From the NCBI GenBank assembly GCA_006384855.1, contig VCJN01000981.1, positions 33,513-97,512 of the forward strand: a DNA stretch of 64,000 nt. The letters are read 5' to 3'. This stretch comes from Tetraselmis striata (Eukaryota > Chlorophyta > Chlorodendrophyceae > Chlorodendrales > Chlorodendraceae). Every line of letters starts with the position of its first letter. The first letter of the stretch is position 1. Below are positions 49,205 through 59,504 of this stretch, piece after piece. Position numbers and translations under genes: made by a program. The notes beneath the pieces were generated by a model that ran no database searches, had not been told where the DNA came from, and saw nothing but the letters and a program-made list of their open reading frames with translations.

Positions 49205-49207
49205 TAG

Positions 49208-49654
49208 GGCTACATCGGCCCCTACCCGGTCACAGCTAAGATCTCCAGCCAGGCGTATCGTCTGCGCCTGCCACCAACGTTCGACTGCCACAATGTGTTT
49301 CACATCAGTCGACTGCGCCAGTGCGTCAACCCAGATGCACAGCCCGATACAATACCGTCCAGTGTGGAGCCCCCTGTCGACGAGTTCGTCGTTGAACGCG
49401 TGCTCGATTTCTCTATCGAGCGCCGCGAGGATCTGTTCAAGCGAGGACTCTGTTTCGTCTTTCTGGTGCGTTGGCTGAACTACGACTCAGGTCATGACAG
49501 CTGGGATCCATACAGCGCGCTGCGACGTGTCGAGGCGCTACACGATTTCGCGAGGACGAGCCGACATCTGCAAGACACGCTACGCTCAAAGGAATACGCC
49601 AACCTGCGAGCGCGCCACCCGTCGCGTTTTCCAGAGTCCATCCCGGAGCGTTGA
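49208..49654 (+). pseudogene. pol: Gypsy integrase C-terminus with chromodomain
   Basis: Starts GYIGPYPVTAKISSQAYRL, the conserved integrase segment that should directly follow the coding broken at 23,180. Later it has VFHISRLRQC, and a chromodomain-like end: VERVLDFSIERREDL, FLVRWLNYDSGHDSWDP. Chromodomains of this class direct insertion to chromatin with particular histone marks. Continuity with 21,516-23,180 proves that the virus sits inside this gypsy copy. Confidence 0.85.
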
Positions 49655-49773
49655 CACGTACTGTTGCTGAGACACTGCTATATCACGCTTCCACCGCCAA
49701 CCGACATCTGCGCCAGGCCTTCGGCGACGCGAAAAGACACTTTCCAGTTCGTCATTTATCAGAGGGGTGGGAA

Positions 49774-50119
49774 TGTTAGGGTTGCGCCTAGCGACTACCC
49801 TAATACCACCTGCGACGTTTTATGGCCAAGTAATCTTACTGTTGTACTGCTGTATTTCAGCACGCGTATTATGTACTGGTACGGCCACAACCAGGCGCCA
49901 GTAATAAATATTCCTTGTAACATACAGTACGCGCTACAACTCCTAATCATCAGGATAGCGCTACTAGCTGCCTGTCCGCGGTGCCCAGTTGGACCGCTAA
50001 GGGATAAATATCCAATGCCACCAGCATGTTGTAAGAGATTACATTCTGCAACCAACTCAATTCGCCAAACGCTACGAGTAAGAGCCCTGTTTCACTAAGT
50101 ACTGCCACGAGTACTTACA
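49774..50119 (+). repeat. Gypsy 3' LTR, 346 bp
   Basis: Partner of 13,617-13,966 with a handful of substitutions and small indels. It is preceded by a polypurine tract (agaggggtgggaa, 49,761-49,773). The first bases after it (tactactcggcatac) match copia integrase sequence, so the gypsy element had inserted into, or recombined with, a copia copy. Confidence 0.88.
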
Positions 50120-50120
50120 C

Positions 50121-52504
50121 TACTACTCGGCATACATGCCAATGGCAGAATGGTCTGCAGGAGCGTATGTGGGTTACTCTGTCCGAGATGACGGTGGCTA
50201 TGCTGCTAAATGCTGGCCTGGGTCGTGAGTTCTGGGCGCTGGCCTTCTGTGCCGCGATGCACATCCGCAACAATGTCTACAGTCGGGGTGTCGGTTCTGT
50301 TCCCTACCGGCGTCACACTGGCAAGACCCCAGATGTGGCTGGGTTGCGGGTGTTCGGCTGTCCACCGTATGTGCACGTGGATGCCGGGAATAGGCGGAAG
50401 CTTGACGCCAAAAGGCTTTCGCGGGGTCTTCGTTGGTTATGGGCAGGAATCTCACACCTACTTGGTGTGTAACCCGGCTACTCGCCGCGTGGTTGCAAGT
50501 CGGAATGTGATTTTCGATTAGGGTTGGCGTGATGCGGCTTCCAGCAGCAAGGGGGGCGGTGGGGGCGATGCTGCTGCAAGCCTTGAGATGTTCCCCCAAT
50601 ACCAGGCACTTCTCGATAACAGCGGGGTTGGCAGCACGTCCGACGCATCACGGCTGCAAGAGATAACCGAGGCTCACCGGCGTGTCGTGGATGAAACGGA
50701 CGACGTTGAGGAGGAGCTTGAGATTGATGAGGAGCCACTGACTGCAGAGGAACTGGAACTTAGACCGCAGCGACCCACGCTGGAGCTGACCCAGTTGGAG
50801 ACGAACGAGGGAACCGACGATGGCGGGCAAGAGGAACCTATAGTCCAGCGTGCTGAGAGGGACCCCTACCCTGCTCGTTCTCGCCGAGCTCCTGGGCAAT
50901 GGTGGGTCGTGCATCCGGAAAACCCCAACGACGACGCTGCAGCTATGATGGCCGCCGCATTCGCGGCAGTGACACATGGTGTCGATGAGCCCATCACGCT
51001 CAAGCAGGCCCTGTCCGGACCGTTCAAGGAGCAATGGGCGCAAGCCGTAGAGTCAGAATTCAACTCGTTGGAGAAGCAGGGCACGTGGGTGGTGTGCGAG
51101 TTACCAGAGGAGCGAACAGCCATTCCCAGCAAATGGGTATTCAAGGTCAAATACAACGCTGATGGCAGTATCGCACGCTTCAAGGCCCGACTGGTTGTCC
51201 AAGGCTGCCGTCAACGACATGGCATCGACTATGCAGAGACTTTTGCACCGACCGTGAAGTTCACCACTATCCGAGTGCTGTTTGCGATTGCAGTACAATA
51301 CGGTTGGAATATCCATCAGGTTGATGTCGACACGGCGTTCCTGTATGCTCCAGTGGAGGAGGAGATCTACATGAGGCCGCCGCCTGGCTATGAGCAGTAC
51401 GATGCAAGAGGGCGGCCCATGGTCATGCGCTTGTTGAAGAGCCTGTACGGGCTGAAGCAATCACCCCGAAATTGGCACAACACCTTGCATAAGTTCTTGG
51501 TGTGCTACGGGTTTCAGCAGCTGAAGTCCGACCCTGGCGCGTACGTCTACTGGCAGGGTGGGCAGTTGATCTGCATCCTGGTGGTTTACGTGGACGACAT
51601 GATCTTTGCCTTCAAGAACGCAGTATGGGGCGCGGATTTCAAGACGGCATTAGGCGCCCGCTTTGACATCAAGGACTTGGGCGTCTGTGCCTGGGCGCTA
51701 GGCATGGCGGTGGAGCGAGACTGGGACAATGCGACGCTGAAGGTGCATCAGGCCAAGTACATTGATGACATGGTGCACAAGTTCAACCTTGCTGACGCTT
51801 ACGCTGTGAGCACCCCAGCGGAGGTTGGTGCCGATGTCCCCGGTAGCCACAAGCCGTTGGCTGCTGAGATGCCATATCAGGCCCTTGTGGGCAGCCTGTT
51901 GTACGCGATGGTGGCTACCCGCCCCGATATTGCCGAAGCTGTGAGCAAGTTGTGCAGGGTGATGGCCAAGCCTGAAGAGCGCCACTGGCAGGCTGCCAAG
52001 CGAGTCCTGCGATACCTGAAGGGTACCAAAACCCTGGGGCTGACCTTCAGTGGGGGCAAGGCTGACGGCCTACTGCACGGGTACTGCGACGCCGACTGGG
52101 CTGGAGACGTGGTGTCACGACGCTCCACCACTGGCTTCGTCTTCATGCTTTGTGGAGTTGCAGTGAGTTGGAAGTCGCAGCTGCAGGCCACATGGCGTTG
52201 TGTGCTGCTGTGTGCGAGGCGCTGTTCTTGCCCGAGCTGCTGCGCGAGCTGTGTTGTCCTCAGTCCGAGGCCACAGTGATCTTCGAGGACAACCAGAGCT
52301 GCATTGCGCTGACGCGCAACCCCATGACCCATGGTCGCAGCAAGCACATCGCCATCAAGTACCACTTCACACGGGAGAAGGTGCTCAGCGGGGAGGTGGC
52401 AATTGAGTACTGCCCGACTGCACAGATGGTTGCGGATGCACTCACCGAGGCTCTGGGAAGGCTGAAGCACGCGGAGTTCGCCCTGAAGATGTTTGGCGCG
52501 TGAT
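50121..52504 (+). pseudogene. Copia integrase-RT-RNase H fragment
   Basis: Colinear with the intact copia from the end of the integrase (NGLQERMWVTLSEMTVAMLL) to the stop at 52,501-52,503. Lesions: an internal deletion at ~50,136 joining two integrase parts, a frame change near 50,413, a TAG at 50,519, and a 31 bp deletion in RNase H at ~52,193. RT with YVDDM is open (50,588-52,279). The 5' half is missing because the gypsy LTR abuts it. Confidence 0.88.
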
Positions 52505-52524
52505 GACTGCATGGCGAGTGGGGG

Positions 52525-53014
52525 TGTTGTTTGCTACCAGTCTTGCAGGCGTTTGACCGGCTGTTTGGAGCCTTGACGCCTGCACACTCTCAGCAGTATC
52601 TGTAGACGGCGGAGCGATCGTACGGCTACGAGTACGAGGACGCGAGTACATCTCCGGCAGCAGACGTACATCGGGGAGCGGCTGTACATCTACGAATACG
52701 AGGACGCCCGTGCGAGCACAATCAAGATTCCGGTACTGCTGAATATCAATGGTGGGCGCCATGCAGTACTAGAATATACTGCAGGATATCGGCCGATGCA
52801 GCAGCGGATACTGTATTGTACGGACATAGATAATGCCAATACTCAGGCTCGCGCATATGCGTTAAGTACTGGCGACTACAGTCAGCGCGCGATGGCGCAA
52901 GGTGGCGGATGCGCTAATGGCTGGCGCGCGCACCATGGCGTGCGCGAGTATAAAGGCAGGGCGCGACCCGTTGTAACAGACAGTCGTTCTTTTCCCTCAC
53001 GCCCATATTCCAAA
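52525..53014 (+). repeat. Copia 3' LTR of the preceding fragment
   Basis: Starts tgttgtttgctacc after a polypurine tract and ends near 53,014 with a degenerated tip (cccatattccaaaa). Confidence 0.82.
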
Positions 53015-53017
53015 ACT

Positions 53018-53631
53018 TGGGTGGGGGTATCGGGCGCGCGAAGCGTAGCCAGAGCTGTTTTAGCCGCCGCGTTAGCGGCGGCGCGGTAGACGACATAGCA
53101 CAGCAGGTGGCGGTACTCGTCGCGCGACGCAGTCTTGTTGGCCTCAGTGAGATAGCGGTCGGCCTCGTCGTATCGGGGCCGCCAGAGGCTCGGGCGTGTG
53201 GCGCCCGACGGGGGGGGGGGGGGGGGGCAGTCTTGGTACGCCCGGGGCAAGAGGTCTTCCCAATCCCGAGGGTCGATGAACACGGCCGCGGCGTCGCGCG
53301 CGCCCCCCGTAGCAGCGGTTGTCCGGGCGTCGTGCTCCGGCTCCTTGCCACCCTCGCCGTCGTCCGAGGGAATGTCGCGCTGCTCCTTGTGCTTGTTGTT
53401 GTCCTGTTCGTCCAAGCGGGTCGATAAAGCGTCCACCTTCAACGCCAGCGCTTGCAGTAACGCAAGCGTTGTCGTGTCCCGTGTCGTCTCTGTCGGCTCC
53501 GCGGGCGTTTGGCCAAACTGTCGGCTGGCGTTGCCTTCGTTGGGTCTGCCGCCTTCTTGCCGCCTGCCATCGTAGCGTGCGCAAGTGTCGTGGTGGAAGA
53601 CTAGTCGTCGAGACCGTCCACTCGTAGACAT
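53018..53631 (-). CDS. Unrecognised ORF truncated by a copia LTR (about 204 codons)
   Basis: Starts MSTSGRSRRLVFHH; a coiled-coil-like stretch (LALLQALALKVDALSTRL), a polar acidic region, a poly-proline run (encoded by a 16-base G run at ~53,212) and a helical end (ANKTASRDEYRHLLCYVVYR). After codon ~204 the frame enters the LTR. Composition suggests a retroelement ORF1/Gag-like protein, but no motif confirms it. Confidence 0.45.
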
Positions 53632-54868
53632 ATTCACACCTTGCACACCTACGAGAGGTGCGACGCCGTTGCGCTAGCTGGTGAGCTGGCGCAAAGGCAG
53701 AAGGTGGACTCCCCTCGTGGTGCTGGTGCGTCATGTAGCAGGGCTGTTGCATGCTGTCGCTAGCGCCGCTGGACATCGGGAAGTCCAAGCGGTACGCGTA
53801 CTGCGAGTACAGGTACTGGTCGCTAGCATTCAAACTACTGTAGAATCTTGACGTTACCAGTACCGTTAACAGAATAGCCCGGTGTAATCAAACCTCTATA
53901 TTACCAATATGACCATAAAACCGGTACTTTTTCGGAAATATAACAGGCGCATTTAAGGAAATAGGTGCAGATAAAGGCCGAATTACACGTCAAAGCACCT
54001 AAGAGTAAAAAACAGAAAATAACATGAAATACTAAAAGCCGGAGCGAGTATCGGTACCGTATAATGGCGGCGGGGCGGCGGCGGGGCGGCATCGCGGCGC
54101 GGGTGGCGGGCGGGGGCCCGGAGAGGGGGCCTGAGCACACGGTCCGCTACGCGAGTAAACACAGGCGGGCCCTTACCGAGATATTAGGGACAGGGTCTGG
54201 GCTTGAAGCAGCCCACAGCAAAAACACGTGCCTCTGGCACGCGCGATGGTCGCGCTGGCAGGATGTGCCGCAGCGAGACCTCCCTAGCGAGATACTCGGC
54301 CTACCGCCACATGTACCCGGTACGCGCGGACACACGTTCCACTGTCGCGCGCCCGCCATATCAGCGCCGACCGAACAGCGCCCAGCATACCAGTACTCGT
54401 AGGGGTACGAATATCGGCAGTGAGGCAGTGACTACACGGGTGCTGACTGGTAGGGTACCGTAGTTATATAGCGTCTCTGTATATATAGCGACTACTAGTC
54501 TACACGATTTTAGGGCATATATTAATAGTACGTTCCGTGTCCGCGGTAGTACCAAAGTACCGTGACTACAAGTACCCGTACTTATTTCCGAGAAAGATAC
54601 CGTATCAACTTTACGGGAACGAAAAAGGTGTTATCCTGGAGATAGGTACGGATAACTCCAGGAATGTAACCTTTTTAATACATATTTCGGGAACGGAATA
54701 TAAACTCCAAGTTCGTCACATTTTACTTCCCACCTACTTTTTCTTCCAGGATAGCACCTGTTTTATTTCCACACATTTTCTATTTCCAAGAAAGTGCCGG
54801 TCCATTTTTTTTCCATACATGCCTATTTCCTGGATTTGCCAAATTTATTTCCAAAAACAATACTTACC
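53632..54868. other. No recognisable gene
   Basis: Mixed DNA: GC-rich at 54,064-54,130, then AT-rich from 54,560 to 54,860 with recurrent 'atttcc' words. Frames here are repeat- or composition-driven. Confidence 0.4.
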
Positions 54869-55131
54869 AGCAATGTCCGCCTTGCAGATTGACAGCAAGG
54901 TGATCAACAAGATCAAAGCTGCCTACATCACTGATGTTGCCTACAGCCATAGACGTACCCCTAACGGTGTGCGCCAAGATGAGACTGATGGTCTCTACTA
55001 CATGGCAGATAAGGTCTGTATACTCAAGAATTCTGAACTGAGAAAAATCATTGAGGAGTATCATGTTGGTAATGGACACCCCAACCATACCCGCACTCTT
55101 GCCAACATACTGCGTATGTTTTGGTGGAAAA
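54869..55131 (+). pseudogene. Gypsy integrase fragment
   Basis: Nearly identical to 22,097-22,358 (AMSALQIDSK..RTPNGVRQDETDGLYYM..EYHVGNGHPNHTRTL), with a one-codon deletion and substitutions. It ends in unrelated DNA on both sides. Confidence 0.85.
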
Positions 55132-57350
55132 AGGGCGATTATTGAGTCAAAATGGTGCACAAAAGCATGGCAGACCGTCCTCGCAGAGCAAAACGCACAT
55201 CTGCCCGCTTTCAGAGTCCTGTGCGTGGCGGGGACATCTGCGGCCGCACTTGGCTTTGACCCAACGAGCAGGGCTCTCGACACACTGCTAGTGACCCCCA
55301 TGGCGCAAGATTGTCCGCAGATGCACTTGCGTTCCGGCAGGAGGGCTTCTCAGGCGCCAATGCCCACGACTCAGCCCATGAGGCCCATGCAGCCGGGCGG
55401 TGGGCAACATGGAAGCGGACCGCTATGGCCCGGGGCCGGAGATTCGCAGCCTTCGCCTCACGGCGAGCCTCAGCCTCACCCCCCAAACCTCAAGGTGTGC
55501 CACCTTTGGACCCTCTCCCAGGAGCGACTCCAACGGTACGCGGACTCGCATTTTCGCTCGCATCTCTCATCAGGGCGCCGTGGGTTGCGTTAAGCGCACC
55601 TCGCCATCGCGCATCTCGACATGAGTGGTGACGCCCGCCCCGTTTCCCACCCGTTTCGTGTTTTCGTCCTTGTCTGCCAACGACCTCTAACACTTCATGC
55701 ACGATCCGCAGTACCCGATGACCTCAGACTGCAAGGGAGGGGCAGGGACGAGAGCACGGTGAACATGCGGGCCTTCTTGGCCTCTGAGGACCATCGGCTT
55801 GTGTACAACGAGCTGCGGGGGATTTGCAACGAGTATGTCCAAGAAGCTCACCGGCAGATGCGAATCTCGTCCCCTGGTAAAATGGCCCGGCAAAAGCCCA
55901 TGTCATGGCAGACCCGGACTGCGGCTCGGGTCCTGCCAATGTCGACGGCGTGGCGGGGGGGGGGGGGTTGCTCCTCATCATCTTTCTCAATTGCTGCGCG
56001 CCACTCACTGCCGTCAGGAGGGGGCGAGATGTGACAATTGTCGACGCCTTGAAGTTGGTCGTCGGACGAGATTCGGCGACTTTAAGGGCGCATCTCGCAT
56101 CTCTCATCTCGGAGCACCTCGGCAACCAACGTGGGCTCGTGTATGCGAGACAGCGAGAACCATGGCGGCGGCTAGAGATGCGGCACTGGAACCCGGAGGC
56201 CCACATTGGGGACGACGGGTACGTCCTGGCGAACGTCAAAGCAGCGGTGGCTGAGGCCACCGCTGGCACGACTGACGAGCAAGAGATGCGGAGGATGGAG
56301 AGAATTTAAAGGTAGAGGGTGGGATTACCCGCATCTCCGCAGTGGGGGCATATGAGCGCTCGCATCTCTCGCGTACAAACCCGTGTACTGTCGCTCCTAG
56401 CTCTTGTAACGCTGCCATGTGCAAGGATCCCTTTGTCGTTGTCACGTCGCCTTGGTTCACTCACCTGAATTTGCTCCTACCGCTGCTGGCGACCTACAAG
56501 GCGGAAATCTATCGCGTGCAGATTCCGAGCACCTATTTGACGCAAGGGCCCCGCCCGCAAATGAACTACCTCCACAGTATGTTGAAAGCGGGTCGTGTAC
56601 TTCTCATCGCGTCAAAGCACCCAAGAAACCCCGAAACCAACAGATGCGCCTTGTGGTTGGTCGTCGGAAGAGATTCGGCGACTTTAAGGGCGCATCTCTC
56701 GGAGCACCTCGGCAAGCAACGTGGGTTCGTGTATGCGAGACGGCGAGAACCATGACGGCGGCGAAAGAGATGCGGCACTGGAACCCGGAGGCCCACATTG
56801 GGGACGACGGGTACGTCCTCGCGGACGTCAAAGCAGCGGTGGCTGAGGCCACCGCTGGCACGACTGACGAGCAAGAGATGCGGAGGGTGGAGAGATCGAA
56901 TAGACCGTAAAGGGTGGGATTACCCGCATCTCCGCAGTGGGGGCAGGTGAACGCCGGCATCTCTCGTGTACAAACCCGTGTACTGTCGCTCCTAGCTCTT
57001 GTAACGCTGCCCTTGGCAAGGAGCCCTTTGTCGTTGTCATGTCGCCTAGTAAACTCACCTGAATTTGCTCCTATAGCTGCTGGCGGCCTCCAAGGCGGTA
57101 ATCTATCGCGTGCATATTCCGAGCACCTACTTGACGCAAGGGCCCCTCCCGCGAATGGTCTACCTCGACAGCCTGTTGACAGCGGGTCGTGTACTTCTCA
57201 TCGCGTCAAAGCACCCAAGAAACCCCGAAACCAACGGACGCGCCTTGTGGTTGGTCGTCGGAAGAGATTCGGCGACTTTAAGGGCGCATCTCTCGGAGCA
57301 CCTCGGCAAGCAACGTGGGTTCGTGTCTGGTCCGTGACAAGGGATTCATG
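55132..57350. repeat. Degenerate ~600 bp tandem repeats
   Basis: A block with 'ttggtcgtcgga.gagattcggcgactttaagggcgcatctc' occurs at about 56,055, 56,659 and 57,253 (spacing ~600 bp). It is joined to shared segments 'gcactggaacccggaggccc' (56,182 and 56,776) and 'gtacaaacccgtgtactgtcgctcctagctcttgtaacgctgcc' (56,373 and 56,969). ORFs across it (e.g. WNPEAHIGDDGYVLA.VKAAVAEATAGTTDEQEM) are conserved between copies only because the DNA is. The part before 55,600 is non-repetitive. Confidence 0.55.
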
Positions 57351-57495
57351 CAGCTTGAAATTCGCTGCCATAGCTCCCTGGACAATACCTCATTAATCAT
57401 AGCCAACGATCATAACAAATCATTCTCAACCGCAGATAAGAGTTGAATCGACTCCTGTCCGTCGATTTCACAAACCGCACTTCTTTTGCTGGCGC

Positions 57496-57650
57496 GGCCG
57501 GGGCAGCGGGGCGCCAACGCGCCGCGGCCGGCGCAGCGAGGCGCCAACGCGCGGCGGCCGGCGCAGCGGGGCGCCAACGCGCGGCGGCCGGCGCAGCGGG
57601 GCGCCATCGCGCGGCGGGCAGCGCGGCGCCAACGCGCGGCGGCCGGCGCA
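57496..57650. repeat. 30 bp GC-rich minisatellite, about 5 copies
   Basis: Unit gcggccggcgcagcggggcg ccaacgcgcg (30 bp), last copy shortened. Being a multiple of 3 it leaves Ala/Gly/Arg-rich frames open on both strands. Confidence 0.8.
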
Positions 57651-58081
57651 TGTCGGTGATTCATGCAGCCCCGCATACTAAATGGTTTGCAGCCATATAT
57701 GCAATCAAAGCATGCTTAAAGGCAGCATCTGCGGTGCAGCGCTGCAGCAATCTGCGGCGTGCCGCCAGCAAATATCAAGTATTAGCCCTACTGCCTTGCA
57801 GTCTGTATAGTATAGATAACACATGTGTCCTCATTTGACACAGACGTGCTCCAGGGTCATACTTCGCGTAATTACCCCTTAACGGGGAAGGGTCCCGAAA
57901 TGAGCTTGCAATTCGACGGTACGCGGCTGCACAAGCCCAAACAGTAATGAGACAAGCGACTGACTATCCCAATACAACGGGGCTGCCAAACGGCTTCACT
58001 GTGAGATTCAGATGTGACGCAAGTGTGCCCTACTGGTGACGAACGACGACATACGGGGACGATACGGGACGGACGAGGGAC
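57651..58081. other. No recognisable gene
   Basis: Left flank of the next copia element; the five bases before the LTR are gggac. Its partner lies outside the window. Confidence 0.4.
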
Positions 58082-58571
58082 TGTTGTTTGATACCAGTCT
58101 TGCAGGCGTTTGACCGGCTGTCTGGAGCCTGACGCCTGCACACTCTCAGCAGTATCTGTAGACGGCGGAGCGATCGTACGGCTACGAGTACGAGGACGCG
58201 AGTACATCTCCGGCAGCAGACGTACATCGCGGAGCGGCTGTACATCTACGAGTACGAGGACGCCCGTGCGAGCACAATCAAGATTCCGGTACTGCTGAGT
58301 ATCAATGATGGGCGCCATGCAGTACTAGAATATACTGCAGGATATCGGCCGATGCACCAGCGGATACTGTATTGTACGGACATAGATAATGCCAATACTC
58401 AGGCTCGCACATATGCATTAAGTACTGGAGAATACAGTCAGCGCGCGATGGCGCAAGGTGGCGGATGCGCTAATGGGTGGCGCGCGTACCATGGCGTGCG
58501 CGAGTATAAAGGCAGGGCGCGACCCGTTGTAAGAGACAGTCGTTCTTTTCCCTCACGCCCATATTTCAACA
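58082..58571 (+). repeat. Copia 5' LTR, 490 bp
   Basis: tgttgtttgatacc..catatttcaaca, in the orientation opposite to 33,930. It differs from the intact LTR by a 1 bp deletion and a few substitutions. Confidence 0.92.
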
Positions 58572-58594
58572 GGTTAGTTGGGCCCTCGCTTCCC
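58572..58594 (+). promoter_or_regulatory. Copia primer-binding region
   Basis: ggttagttgggccctcgcttccc directly after the LTR, identical to the intact copy at 40,016-40,037 in reverse. Confidence 0.5.
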
Positions 58595-59504
58595 TTCATC
58601 TCCCAAGCCCAGGAGCGGCCTCTGCCAACCACAGGAGCATCACAACCAGGTTCTTCCGCCGCCCCTTGCTGCTGATTCTTGGGAGGGGACCTGCGCTGTT
58701 GGGCTGGGGACTCGAACGACTCGTTTTCGCTCGCTGAGAGCCGAGCATGGCCGCGAGAAGCGGTGCACTGACGGTGGCAGTCAGTGGGCGCCCTGGGACG
58801 GGGCGTGGGGCTCGTTTGCCTGTGCGACGCGAGGTCGCTGCTCGACACTGGCCTCCCTAGGCAGTGGGCGTCCTGTAGGGGCGTAGGGGCTGTTTGCCTG
58901 TGCAGCTCGACGCTGCTGTCGACCTCTCTCGTTTCGGCTGTGCCTCTCGACGCCTGGGGCCGCGTTCCGACGCCCCTTTCAGTCTCTCGACGACTCGGGC
59001 CGGCTTCGAGTCGTGTCGACTCGTGTGCGCTTGTCGCTCGCCCCGTTAGAGTGTGTCGAGCTGCCTCGCCGGCCACAGGGGGGGCAGACGGCCTCGTCGA
59101 GCGCTCTGTCGTGGCCTTGTGCCAGTGGTATCGACCCTCGTCACGAGGCAGGCAGGTTGCCGAGTTAGCAGCAGTCTGCGACCGGAGAACGACGTAGTTT
59201 CCGCCGTGTTATAGGCGAATCTACGAGAATCAAAATTTGCCGGATTTCCCGGTGGTTTTCCGATTTATCGTAGCCGGTAATTTGATTTCCGCGGGGCCGC
59301 GGTTGTTTGTTGATTAATCGCGGCCGGTAATTAAAAGTTTGTGCGGCTCCGGTTGTTTTCTCTCCCCAATTTCGAAATTTTGACCGAGTTTCTCCCTGTT
59401 GACCATCTCTGGTGGGAGAAAGTTGCCACTGCGGCAAGCAGTGGTGGGGGCTTTTGGCCCTGTGAGGACCAGACCGCTGACTTGGCCTCTGTCCCGCTCT
59501 GCAG

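Noticed and set aside
57443-57838. Ala/Gly/Arg-rich 131-codon frame
   Set aside because: It is the translation of a 30 bp minisatellite; the opposite strand is equally open.
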